This document shows positions 36,732-47,538 of a stretch of 64,000 bases of DNA, in pieces. This stretch comes from Perkinsus marinus ATCC 50983 (lineage: Eukaryota > Perkinsozoa > Perkinsida > Perkinsidae), in contig NW_003205107.1 of the NCBI RefSeq assembly GCF_000006405.1, positions 48,050-112,049 of the forward strand, read 5' to 3'. Position 1 is the stretch's first letter; every line of letters starts with the position of its first letter. Below the pieces are notes generated by a model that saw only the letters and a list, made by a program, of their open reading frames with translations, searched no databases and was not told the DNA's origin. Position numbers and translations under genes: made by a program.

Positions 36732-38907
36732 TCATTCAAACATTTTGCGGTCATACTGAGGTTCAGAATCCCAATATTCTCTACAATCGATCGATAATTC
36801 ACACATTTCCGACCACTCAACAACCCAAGACGGATCGACTAAAACTGAGGCCAAATCTTCAACGACACAATTACAACAATTAGAACCTTGGAGTTGAACT
36901 CGCAAGAGCTCAGTTATGCACAGGCAAGCTCTATATCGTTCAAGTCGTGTCGACGACATCAACTGAGGCTGATGTAAGACGCTCTTCGAGCCACTTACGC
37001 CTCAGCCTTTCTGTCATTTCGATAATCTAATAACATTCAAGTGACAACATCGAGTTGAAGTTTAAAGCTCTACCTGCTTCCATTTCCTCTCAGCGCCTTC
37101 GACGGATAATAGACCAACAGCACATTGTCGAACAGGTTTACCGCAAGCCTTACCTAAAGGAAAGCCATACTCAACTATCTCTATACTTCACTTACCAAGT
37201 CTATTCTTCGATAGGGCAAATACCACCGGTACGGCTGGACGATCAGAATCGAGGAGCTTATCTGAAATCAATCTACAGCATATCGCACATATAGCATTTT
37301 TTAAATTTTATTGGTATTTTCATTGAAGCTACGGGTAAAATGTTAACTAAATGAGCAAAAAACTAACTTGGCAAGAAAATAATTTGACTTGGAAATGCTA
37401 TAGAGTTGCCACTGACGCCTACTCTTTGCCAGGGAGCTGCTACCGCCTCCCAAAGAGGCTTCATCGACAATCTCAACCACATGATCGTCCAGACCGCCAG
37501 AAGATGCTGATGAATGCATGTTTGGTGCCACTATTACACCTGATAGTAAGCAGTGGAAGGAATGTTCCAAGTCGCCTCAGCATAGTCAACATGGGTACGA
37601 AAATATGTGAGGGAATAAAGGTCAGTGCATATCGCCATTTCTCCAGACCTGTAGATGGTCCAAATTCTGGTACTATATTATAGCAGACCTGTTGCCGGTC
37701 GAAAAGGTGGTAACAACATAGTACGTTACGCATGGCAATGTGACGAGATTACGCAATGAACAGAAATGGTTTCGCATATGTTATTCAAAGCCGCTGAATA
37801 CTCGAACTCAAGTTCAAATTCGATCTTCTCAAATTTCACCTCACTTATCTTTCGTTATCACGCCGAAGCCTAAATTAATGATATGAGAAACGCCAGTCCT
37901 GAACAAATCGTCGATTTAAAACGTCGAGAAGCGGAGTAAACTGAAGTATTTAATATAACACAATACAAGATGGGGAATAAACTCCTTTCACTACCTTTCA
38001 ATTTCCCCAATCTGAGCGCCCGACTGACTTCTCGCAGCCCAGTGACAAATCTTTTTCGCTTCTTGAACTTAGCAGGATTCTCTTTGGCCCTTTCTTGATA
38101 GCGATGTAAATCTTCGAGCATATCTTGTACTAGTACATCCAGCTCTGGTGAGAGAAACCTAATATAACTCTCAATGGAAAAATTGGAATTTTTCAACATT
38201 CTCATCAGAAAAATTTACAAGAAAATTCTCCCCCAGGCTCATCCACATACAAACGACAACTACTATTCTGACTCAGAATTTCTGAGTGGTTCGAGAGAAC
38301 TTATAATCTTTGCCGTGACCACTGCCTGGAGGCGTGTATGAAAACACCACGGCACAGCAGTGTTTGAGGAATAAATGTTCGCTTTCCTCAGCTGAGCTCG
38401 CAAATTCCCTCCCTAGTTCATATGCGAATTCAGGTAACTATTCAAAATTTTTTCAAAATTTACGTATGGTATTTTCCCACACTTCTTCGTGGAGAAGTTC
38501 CCCAGTTCTCCCAAGCCCCTCCCGTATTACTGATGAACGTAGTGCCGTACGGTGATCTCTGGTAGAGTGCTGCCATTCACCTCATTGGAGTTTTCCGCAA
38601 TACCATCGTCATCATCATTTTCGATTATTTTATCATGAAGAATAACTTCTTTTAGTTTACTAGGCTTGTTCTTGTTTTTACTCACCAATCTAGTCTTACC
38701 CATCCGCAATGCAGTCATGTCATCGACCAACTCCGAATTGAGTTGAGGTCCTTTACGGCCGACCCTTCCATTTGTATCACTCGTCACCGTACCAGTTCGT
38801 TCACCAGCACGGCCTTCTCCACGTTTTTCACGCTCAACTTTAGATGGTGCTTCTTTCCCTTTACTCACGGACCGGTGTTTTGATGCGGTCCAAAAGGTAG
38901 TTGACAT
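36732..38907 (-). CDS. SECIS-binding protein 2 (SBP2) homologue
   Basis: Six exons: 38907-38581, 38169-37995, 37539-37444, 37261-37196, 37153-37074 and 36962-36732; 324 aa; all joins keep frame. Exon 1 is Lys/Arg-rich, as in SBP2 N-termini. Exon 2 encodes SYIRFLSPELDVLVQDMLED and TGLREVSRALRLGKLK, the SBP2-specific lead-in to the L7Ae RNA-binding domain, which continues as GVIVAPNMHSSASSGGLDD, VPVVFALSKNRLG and KACGKPVRQCAVGLLSVEGA. SBP2 binds the SECIS element in selenoprotein mRNAs and recruits the Sec-specific elongation factor, so the organism should make selenoproteins. Introns of 411, 455, 182, 42 and 111 nt; the first holds MITE-like copy E. Much shorter than vertebrate SBP2 (about 850 aa); close to a minimal functional core. 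Confidence 0.88.
38357..38483 (-). mobile_element. MITE-like repeat, copy E (SBP2 intron 1)
   Basis: Begins cagtgtttgaggaataaatg, then tttcctcagctgagctcg; ends attttcccacact. Same family as 4354-4631. Confidence 0.5.
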
Positions 38908-38930
38908 TAATACAGAAGACTGTCGGTTGA

Positions 38931-39012
38931 AAGCCTCTCCTGTGTTACAAGAGCGTTCCCAAGGTCGAGTTTGATCTAATCTCTGGAACGCTCCTAAAGC
39001 TCAGGAGAGGTC
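38931..39012. promoter_or_regulatory. Long stem-loop immediately upstream of the SBP2 ATG
   Basis: Outer arms cctctcctg and caggagagg and inner arms gagcgttcc and ggaacgctc pair in nested order around a loop of about 30 bases. It starts about 25 bp from the ATG at 38907, so it may lie in the 5' leader of SBP2 mRNA. Function unknown. Confidence 0.5.
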
Positions 39013-39157
39013 AATTGGACACAATACGAGTAATGAGTGTAGTAGTTTTCGAAATCAACAGTATGAGTCGATATAAGCCAATAGAAATATTCAAATTAAT
39101 ACGAATGATCAGGCGCCCTCGTACAACATCATACGTACCAATCAACTACGAGCCCCC

Positions 39158-42100
39158 CACAAACTTTGCTACCGGGGCCGAGTGTCCGCACAATCCGGGT
39201 CGAGTGTCCGCACCCGCGGAAGGTGTGCTTAAAACCTTGGAGTAGGCGGGCCTCCGGCCCGCCGTTACCCAAGAATCCTTCAAGCATCCACGTAGCATCC
39301 TACTGACGCCGATAAGAGCCACTGGTACGAACTAGTAGACACGCGCGCGATTTTCGTGCAGATTGCAAGAAATCACGTTGTGGTGGAAGAAACTGCCGTC
39401 ACTGACGACCCGTCAACTGCGGATCTTATCATCAATATGGAGTAATTGGTGCCCTTCATGGGTATTCTGAAATGTGATGAATGACATCGTGTTCATTTCT
39501 AGTCGTGTAGAGTAAGTCCCAAAGGGAAATTTCCATTTTTTTACAATTTATTTTACAAGGTTCTAGTTATTCCGCAATGAAATAATATCTAATATCTAAT
39601 ATGCAATAATATCCGTAATAGGTTCCGATTAGTATGTCAGTGATACTTGAGTCCGGAATCAAGTATCACTGCTAGAGTATCGGTAATTGTGTTGGATAGT
39701 CTGAAGCCGAGTCGTAGATCCTCAGCAGTGTCTCAACTATATCATAAAAAAAAAACTATATCATATACACTAATCGGGTTGCAATTCCGGAATCAAGCAT
39801 CAGTACTAGAGCATCGGTAATTGTGTTTGATAGTCTAAAGCGGAGTCATAGATCCTCAGCAGTATCTCAAATATATCATATACACTAATCGGGTTGCAAT
39901 TCCGGAATCAAGTATCACTTGTAGAGTATCGGTAATTGTATTTGATAGTCTGAAGCCGAGTCATAGACCCTCAGCAGTGTCTCAACTATATCATATACTC
40001 TCATCGGGTTGCACTTCCGGAATCAAGTATCACTTGTAGAGTATCGGTAATTGTGTTGGATAGTCTGAAGCCGAGTCATAGACCCTCAGCAGTGTCTCAA
40101 CTATGTCATATACACTAATCGGGTTGCAATTCCGGAATCAATTATCACTTGTAGAGCATCGGTAATTGTGTTTGGTGATCTGAAGCTGAGTCATAGACCC
40201 TCAGCAGTGTCTCAACTGTATCATATACACTAGTCGGGTTGCAATTCCGGAATCAAGCATCACTGCTAGAGTATCGGTAATTGTGTTTGGTGATCTGGAG
40301 CCGAGCCATAGACCCTCAGCAGTGTCTCAACTATATCATATACACTAATCGAGTTGCAATTCCGGAATCAAGTATCACTTGTAGAGTATCGGTAATTGTG
40401 CTTGGTGATCTGGAGCCGAGCCATCGACCCTTCGCAGTGTCTCAACTATATCATATACACTAATCGGGTTGCAATTCCGGAATCAAGTATCACTGCTAGT
40501 GTTTCGGTAATTGTGTTTGATGATCTGGAGCCGAGCCATCGACCCTTCGCAGTGTCTCAACTATATCATATACACTAATCGGGTTGCAATTCCGGAATCA
40601 AGTATCACTGCTAGTGTATCGGTAATTGTGTTTGATGATCTGGAGCCGAGTCGTAGATCCTCAGCAGTGTCTCAACTATATCATATACACTCATCGGGTT
40701 GCAATTCCGGAATCAAGCATCACTACTAGAGCATCGGTAATTGTGTTTGGTAATCTGGAGCCGAGTCATAGACCCTCAGCAGTGTCTCAACTATATCATA
40801 TACACTCATCGGGTTGCACTTCCGGAATCAAGTATCACTTGTAGAGTATCGGTAATTGTGTTTGGTGATCTGGAGCCGAGTCATAGACCCTCAGCAATGT
40901 CTCAACTATATCATATACACTAGTCGGGTTGCAATTCCGGAATCAAGCATCACTGCTAGAGTATCGGTAATTGTGTTTGGTGATCTGAAGCCGAGTCATA
41001 GACCCTCAGCAGTGTCTCAACTATATCATATACACTCATCGGGTTGCAATTCCGGAATCAAGCATCACTACTAGAGCATCGGTAATTGTGTTTGGTGATC
41101 TGGAGCCGAGTCATAGACCCTCAGCAGTGTCTCAACTATATCATATACACTCATCGGGTTGCACTTCCGGAATCAAGTATCACTTGTAGAGTATCGGTAA
41201 TCGTGTTTGGTAATCTGGAGCCGAGGCATAGACCCTCAGCAGTGTCCCAACTATATCATATACACTAATCGGGTTGCAATTCCGGAATCAAGTATCACTG
41301 CTAGAGTATCGGTAATTGTGTTTGATGATCTGGAGCCGAGCCATAGACCCTCAGCAGTGTCTCAACTATATCATATACACTAATCGGGTTGCAATTCCGG
41401 AATCAAGTATCACTTGTAGAGTATCGGTAATTGTGCTTGGTGATCTGGAGCCGAGCCATCGACCCTTCGCAGTGTCTCAACTATATCATATACACTAATC
41501 GGGTTGCAATTCCGGAATCGAGTGTCACTGCTAGAGCATCGGTAATTGTGTTTGGTGATCTGAAGCCGAGTCATAGACCCTCAGCAGTGTCTCGACTATG
41601 TCATATACACTCATCGGGTTGCAATTCCGGAATCAAGCATCACTACTAGAGCATCGGTAATTGTGTTTGGTGATCTGGAGCCGAGTCATAGACCCTCAGC
41701 AGTGTCTCAACTATATCATATACACTCATCGGGTTGCACTTCCGGAATCAAGTATCACTTGTAGAGTATCGGTAATTGTGTTAGGTGATCTGGAAATAAA
41801 TTGTAAAAAAATGTAAATTTCCCTTTGGGACTTACCCTACACGACTAGAAATGAACACGATGCCATTCATCACATTTCAGAATACCCATGAAGGGCACCA
41901 ATTACTCCATATTGATGATAAGATCCGCAGTTGACGGGTCGTCAGTGACGGCAGTTTCTTCCACCACAACGTGATTTCTTGCAATCTGCACGAAAATCGC
42001 GCGCGTGTCTACTAGTTCGTACCAGTGGCTCTTATCGGCGTCAGTAGGATGCTACGTGGATGCTTGAAGGATTCTTGGGTAACGGCGGGCCGGAGGCCCG

Positions 42101-42190
42101 CCTACTCCAAGGTTTTAAGCACACCTTCCGCGGGTGCGGACACTCGACCCGGATTGTGCGGACACTCGGCCCCGAGGCCACAAACTTTGC
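39158..42190. mobile_element. Long-TIR (foldback-type) transposon with satellite core and 12-bp target duplication
   Basis: cacaaactttgc occurs at 39158-39169 and again, in the same orientation, at 42179-42190: a 12-bp target-site duplication. Between them, 39173-39553 and 41794-42175 are near-identical inverted repeats of about 381 bp (only a few differences seen), each starting cggggccgagtgtccgcac with a second cgagtgtccgcac 22 bp inside. The interior is a 115-bp satellite array. No transposase frame is present, so the element is non-autonomous. It lies 263 bp upstream of the SBP2 ATG. The structure fits foldback or Mutator-like long-TIR elements; the superfamily is not assignable. Confidence 0.92.
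39651..41790. repeat. 115-bp satellite array, about 19 units
   Basis: tccggaatcaagtatcact starts recur every 115 bp from about 40016 to 41741 (16 units), plus three more variable units at about 39651, 39786 and 39901; the last is truncated. Other unit landmarks are gtatcggtaattgtgtt, gagccgagtcatag and ctatatcatatacact. The first unit carries an insertion around a run of A. The frames of 60-72 aa across it are only translations of the repeat. Confidence 0.97.
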
Positions 42191-42544
42191 GCACTTAGTC
42201 TTCACGGCGTGCGCGACTCGAACAAAGAAAGCGCACGCCAAGTCGATCGATTATTCAAGACTATTGTGAGGTTCCTAATGTGGAACCGCAGACGATATCA
42301 TAAAATACCGTCAACTTGACAATGTCAAGAATCACTTTTCATCACTATCATGATGATGCATGTGAGGGAAGTAACGGCTGGGATGTCCTGTTACGACTTC
42401 AGATAGTACGAAACTAGTCACCAAATAAACTACTGCTTTTGTTTTTTAACTGTGATTGCGATGATGATTAGCTACAGCTCCGGGCAGGACCAGGCCAAAG
42501 GCCTTGTGTGACCTCAACGACAAATTTCCAATTGATACTCCTGA
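42191..42544. other. Intergenic region after the transposon
   Basis: No gene recognised. Near 42200-42240 there is a short inverted pair, ggcgtgcgc/gcgcacgcc. Confidence 0.5.
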
Positions 42545-43224
42545 AGCAAATAGTATATGACTAAAGAAGCATTCCACGACTCTCGTGATCATAATTATGT
42601 TATTACCTGTCACCAATCTGTGCGAATTATTCATGTTGCTGTTGATTAGATGTGGCGCGCTCATTGAAAACCGTGGATAATGACGAATGCATCCACTTCA
42701 GTGCTTATACGCATGATGCCCATCAGGAGTTCGACTCTCAAGGCGATGTCATTTCTGAGATCTATTTGTCCTGTCAAGTATGTTCATCATGCGTGGAGAG
42801 CTCTTTGACAAGTCTCGCGATACTTCGGTCACCGCTGTGCTCAGCTCGGTCGGCCCCACCTTGCGACTGACATAGTAGGGCAAAAGTATCCATTTCGCAT
42901 ACCACGTCATGCGCGTGATGCTTCTCAGTCAAGATTGGTATGAAAAGCTACTCTTATTTGGAGCTGAACGGTTGGACAACAGATCTTTTCGAGTGAATTC
43001 ACGGCAGGTTTCTGTAGAATTAACACGCAGCAGATACTCAATACCCCATCCACCACATCTGAGCATATTTTTCGTGCACTTTCTTATGAAGAATGTTGCG
43101 AGTGGCTCGCTGCTGTCAACAGCGCTTTGCTCGCGCATAAACAATTGTTGCTGAGTAGTCACTGGGCGCTCCAGTCCGGACCACACTCATCTTAGATGAA
43201 TGATGTCACATTAGATATGTAGCT
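42545..43224 (+). repeat. Segmental duplication copy A, left part (PH-like exon)
   Basis: Nearly identical to 48029-48709. It contains an exon-like frame ending in a stretch similar to the C-terminal helix of PH domains (in copy B: FRALSYEECCEWLAAVKSAL). Small substitutions and indels distinguish the copies; copy A reads gactctcaagg where copy B reads gactcttaagg. It ends at the assembly gap 43225-43324. Confidence 0.8.
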
Positions 43225-43324
43225 NNNNNNNNNNNNNNNNNNNNNNNNNNNNNNNNNNNNNNNNNNNNNNNNNNNNNNNNNNNNNNNNNNNNNNNNNNNN
43301 NNNNNNNNNNNNNNNNNNNNNNNN

Positions 43325-43835
43325 AATGTTGGTCGGAGTGGCGCTAAGGGGAGTACATTAAGGGAAGCCCAGATGATCAACAAATCTCTGAGTACTCTGG
43401 TCAGTATCGTTGGTCTCACTTGGTTGTCTATTCCCCTCATATGCCCTAGGGTGACGTGTTGAATGCTCTCCTGGCTGCACAACAAAAGGATGGTGGAGGA
43501 AGTCAGTCGAAAACACATGTCCCTTATCGTAATTCCAAGCTCACCCTCATGCTCAAGGATTCGCTTGGTGGCAGCGCCAAAGTACTCATGATAGCACACG
43601 TAAGTGTAGGCTGAGGTCACCAGTGCCAAGATTATGCCTCGACGGTCTGGGTTCTGTTCAGGTATCGCCTTGCATCACAGATGTCTCACAGACTTTGTCA
43701 ACACTGAAGTTTGCATCGAGAGCGCGGATGGTTGAGCTCGGCCCGGCCAACCGGAGTATGCCAACTTGGCATTGCCAAGCTAACGTATCTTTATATGACT
43801 TCATAGTCCTGCAACAATGTGGCAAAAGAAGGTAA
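43325..43835 (+). CDS. Kinesin-14 motor C-terminus, duplicate copy A (5' lost in assembly gap)
   Basis: Corresponds to 50833-51286 of copy B. Exons read [20 protein letters not shown]; then [17 protein letters not shown] and [20 protein letters not shown]; then [20 protein letters not shown] and VELGPANR, separated by GT-AG introns. Compared with copy B it carries a 14-bp insertion near the stop (about 43764-43777). This shifts the frame and replaces the short ending GMPS with a longer tail through [11 protein letters not shown] to a TAA at 43833-43835. The homology ends about 43797. Whether the missing 5' part exists cannot be told from the 100-N gap. Confidence 0.75.
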
Positions 43836-44816
43836 AGCAGCAAGAAGCAACTCTCGCAGTAGGGACTTTAGAGTACAGCTTCTTGAGCACGCCTATGGCC
43901 GCTTGGTTGTCGACCATGAGCAGTACTGGTACTCGATCATCAACAGCTAGCTCAGAAATGAAGCTGAGCATGATGAGAGCAGCTAAGAGCTCAAGTGTCA
44001 CCATATTTGCAGATGTTGGTCTTGTACCACCGGATAGAACTTTCTGTCTGGTTTTTTGTGGTAGGTCACTCAGCCGATAAGCAAACCAGAACGTCTGGCC
44101 CTTCATCCAAATACAACCCCCATACGGTCAAGACTGGCATCGCATGATGCCAGGACAAGGCTAACCGGTTCGGAATTACCGTATCTTGTCATATACTCAA
44201 CAGGAGATGATTCAAAAATCTTCTCCAGGGCAGTCATCCTGCCTTGAAGGAAGGATCAGGGTATCGAAACACCTGTAGCTTCAAGCCAATCTTTTACCCG
44301 CTTAGGAATCTTCTTATGTGCAGTGCAAGTGAATGCATCGCCAAAGATGCCGCCAGGACCCATGGAAAACCTAGCAGAGTCTCTCTCAGCTGTAGATCCC
44401 GGAGGCTTCCATGAACCATCTCGACTTCTATCCAAACCAAGAACTGTAAGGCTTTTGCCTTCAACCTTTTCAACAGGGCTTAGGGACAATTGATGTGAGG
44501 GAACCAGCTTATCAAAATCGGCCGAAGCACCCAGGTCTAACTGTTCCAGTGCAAGCTTCATTTGAGGAGTGAGCTCATACTTCGTATCCCAACCTTCCGT
44601 GGCATGATCAAACCACGTCCGTAACTGGTTCATAGCCAAACGAGCCGTTGCATAGCAATAGGTTGGGTCGAAGTATCGCCCACATAGTGCAAAAGCTTGC
44701 CGTTTGCTCAATACAGATGGTACCAATACCTCTCCAGCATCTATACTGGGGCAGTCGGTAGAGAGTTCATTACTACTCGAGATTTCCCGGACTAAGGTGA
44801 GAAACTTCCGAGTCAC
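43801..44816 (-). pseudogene. BEL/Pao-like retrotransposon Pol fragment (RT connection / RNase H)
   Basis: Minus strand. LSKRQAFALCGRYFDPTYCY and the GWD that follows match the Pao-type segment between RT and RNase H. Further on VLASCDASLDRMGVVFG carries the RNase H first-Asp motif; LELLAALIML and VDNQAAIGVL match later RNase H motifs. An in-frame TGA near 44258 and a one-base frameshift near 44108 break the frame. No LTRs recognised. It abuts the truncated end of kinesin copy A. Confidence 0.6.
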
Positions 44817-45279
44817 TACTCAAGTGCGTCTTCTTTTTTTCTGGTATCTCTACTCCCAAGTTGGGAGTCCCAACGAAGGAGCTATCTTACACAGGATAGC
44901 TTCAAACGTTTGTACTAGATTTTTTGCTGCAAGTACGAACAAATCATCATAATACATATAGTACGCGAATTGCATGCATCCGATTTACCGATACACATGT
45001 ACATTCTAGTATATCCAACACTACCTTGTGGTAGATCCCGTCATGAAGCTTGAATGATCGCGTAAAGCTATTACATTTCATCAGAGTCTCTTAATATTTA
45101 GTCATTCCCAATTTGGTAACATGTTTGACAAGTCAGCAGCAAGTCCTGAAAGCGACAAAGGAGAAAAACGGGACACTAGGGACATTTCACGTGTCGAAAA
45201 ACGGGACGTTAAGGATATTTCACGTGTTGATGCACATTGATGCGCTTGAGTATCTTGGGGTCAGTTTCATGTGAAACCT
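44817..45279. other. Intergenic region with short repeats
   Basis: Contains an 8-bp one-base-loop hairpin (actcccaa, G, ttgggagt) at 44852-44868 and two units of a 33-bp repeat (aaaaacggga...atttcacgtgt) at about 45164 and 45197. No gene recognised. Confidence 0.55.
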
Positions 45280-45747
45280 CTAACTATTGGGAGCCGAGGC
45301 ACTATCCGTGACTAACCTGAAGACGATCACGGTAATACCTATCGTGATCGGCTTCAGATCAGCCAGGAACTCGCGGAAACACTCCTTAATGCCTCGTGGA
45401 TATTCACGCCTATGGATTCCATGTTTGGCAAATATTTGTGCGCAGCCACATTGTGCGAAGCCACATTGTGCGAAGCCACATTGTGCGCAGCCTATCTTCT
45501 TCTGCGCGAAGCAGGTACACAACCTTGATACCGGCAATGTCAGATCGGCATACTCGAGTTGAGTCGAGGCGCTCGACTCACCTGTTTTTGGGGTAGCTAC
45601 TTCCTGGATGGAAAGACTATAAGTATAGAGTGCCGAATAGCCCACGAGCAAATCATTGAAGTTTATTGCGTTTATCGGTGGCGCTTGCTGATGCGGAGGA
45701 ACACCATGCCTAGGGAGCTCTTCTCTCAGTAGCCTCTGATCCACCAT
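45280..45747 (-). CDS. Hypothetical protein with CAQCGF repeats
   Basis: 155-aa minus-strand frame. The middle holds tandem copies of (C/F)AQCG, encoded by a 15-bp DNA repeat (cacattgtgcgaagc) at about 45449-45490, followed by KECFREFLADL and a hydrophobic stretch (ITIGITVIVFRLV) near the C-terminus. Clustered cysteines followed by a membrane segment is loosely tetraspanin-like, but the other membrane helices are not seen. It is divergent from the esterase gene, only 3 bp apart, which argues that either this start is wrong or the frame is fortuitous. Confidence 0.25.
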   Translation of the reverse strand: MVDQRLLREELPRHGVPPHQQAPPINAINFNDLLVGYSALYTYSLSIQEVATPKTGESSASTQLEYADLTLPVSRLCTCFAQKKIGCAQCGFAQCGFAQCGCAQIFAKHGIHRREYPRGIKECFREFLADLKPITIGITVIVFRLVTDSASAPNS

Positions 45748-45750
45748 TAT

Positions 45751-47538
45751 ATGAAACTACTCCATATCCTGCTGATCCTGACTGCTTCTCTGATGGATGA
45801 CTCGGAGATTCATGCGCTCTCAACGAATGGTCTCAGTCCCGTCCCCGAAGAGTGCCTCCACGGTATGAGAAGTCCTGGGTTCATACAGTGAGCACGGCGT
45901 ACTCGGCAGAAGGGTTCTTTGGGAACTCTTATTGTGTCAGGGAATTGTGCATTCCTCCGTTCTTAAACGGTATGATCGTCCATGCTGCTACTGATAGAAT
46001 CAAGGAGGAATCGATATTGATAGGGTGGGTTCCTGTGTTCTCAGCCACGCTGGACCAGTTTGGGAATAGTCTCGAATTCGATAAAGAGTTAGCATTCTCC
46101 GTGCTATTCAGTGAAGTATCTGCCCGTCGGCTCTATGGCGTTCTACGCCATATACCCGACCCGCGTATTGCTCAGGATAGTCGCACCTGAGACCCTTGTT
46201 ATGGGGGCCTCAGGTACGAGTTTGAACCGTAGTAAAAATTTACGAGCCAGCATTCTGGAGTTCTACGTGAAATTCTCTATTTGTTATCTCTCCAACTCTC
46301 AGGCTGGAGGTGAGCAATTCTACTACATACTTGGTTCAGCTATATAAGGTGGACTTCTACGACGAGGGTAATGTGATAATAAGTGAGATGATGTTAGTCG
46401 ACAATTCTCAGAAACCGTTTTTATGAACGAGCTCCTAGTTCGGCCGGAGAACTACACCATCCAGACGATGATTGTCGAGCCTAAGCAGGATTACGTTAAT
46501 GATACCAGCCCGAGTTTCATAGTCAGCGTCCATAAATCGTCTCCAGCTATCTATCGTGGACCAGGCATTCGTCTCAGTGAGCCGGGGAACAATATTCGTG
46601 GGCTTGATCTCGGTGTGGCGGACATCCCATGCAGCGAAAAGTTCAATTTTACTATGGAGATGGGCAAAAAGAATTTAACACGTTATTACTATCGCCACCT
46701 TCCAAGGAACAAAACCGCGAAGGCTATCCTGATTCAATATCATGGTTGGAGTAGCAGCTGTGAAAAATGGGAGGAGTATTCCAAAACCGCCGCTATAGCG
46801 GATAAGTATGGCTTCATGTTGATATCTGCGTGCGGCAGCTATTACGGTTTCTATTCCAGCTGGTTCCGAAGCACATCTGGCTGGAATGCTGGGGTTTGCT
46901 GTATTCGCGACAATGATGTTGATGATGTTGAATACACCAAACAGATCCTCAAGAATGAGAACAAGAATAACTTACCGGTTTATGGCTACGGTTACAGCAA
47001 CGGTGGCATGATGGTCGAGTCTTTGTTGTGCCACAATGTCTTGGACAAAGCCGTATCTGTCAATGCCGTACTGGCATTGAAACCCGGTCTACAAGGAGCG
47101 TTCAAGACATGCGACACCATCTATAGAAATGAGACCTCGATTGCACCGAAGGTGGCCAGCGTGCACTGTGCCGACGATGGGGTGGTGCCATATAATGGTT
47201 CAGTCCCTGGAAGTCGCTACTCAAGACTGAAAAGCTATTTCACATCGACGCTTTTTCCAAGAACGAATAGAGACATGAGGAGGTGGGCCAAGAGATTAGG
47301 GTGCGAGACGAAAGCTAGTATTAAGAAGAAGATTAACGACTGGACGAGGCTCAAGGAATGGAAATGTCCAGGAGAGGCGAGAGTGGTATCTATCAAGAGG
47401 CTCAACTGCAGTCATACGTCGTACATAAACCCTCACAGCGTTGTCCGAACATTTGATTTTGATCCCGCTGAATGGGCGGCTAAATTTTTCGTGGGGGATA
47501 CTTCAACTTACGAACCCTTATTAGGCGATGGTCATTAA
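45751..47538 (+). CDS. Secreted PHB-depolymerase/feruloyl-esterase-type alpha/beta hydrolase
   Basis: ATG 45751 opens MKLLHILLILTASL, a signal peptide. A 53-nt intron (45887-45939) joins GFIQ to ELCIPPFLNGMIVHAATDRI. A further set of short exons up to about 46430 could not be joined unambiguously. The long last exon (46423-47538) carries the catalytic part: ILIQYHGWSSSCEKW, the GWNAGVCC cysteine/glycine signature, DDVEYTKQIL, and the nucleophile elbow GYSNGG. The acid and His (candidates ADDG and NCSHTSY) come later in the usual order. This family hydrolyses polyesters or cell-wall esters outside the cell; the substrate here is unknown. Several N-glycosylation sites fit secretion. A B-box-like stretch (about 46210-46235) lies in the unresolved intron region. 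Confidence 0.75.

Noticed and set aside
39651-41790. CRISPR-like or coding repeat array (frames of 60-72 aa every 115 bp)
   Set aside because: Whole 115-bp units repeat with no unique spacers, and the frames are translations of the satellite; the array sits inside a TIR element in a eukaryote.
43801-44106. Intact RNase H gene
   Set aside because: It joins upstream Pol sequence only through a frameshift and an in-frame TGA; it is a retroelement relic.
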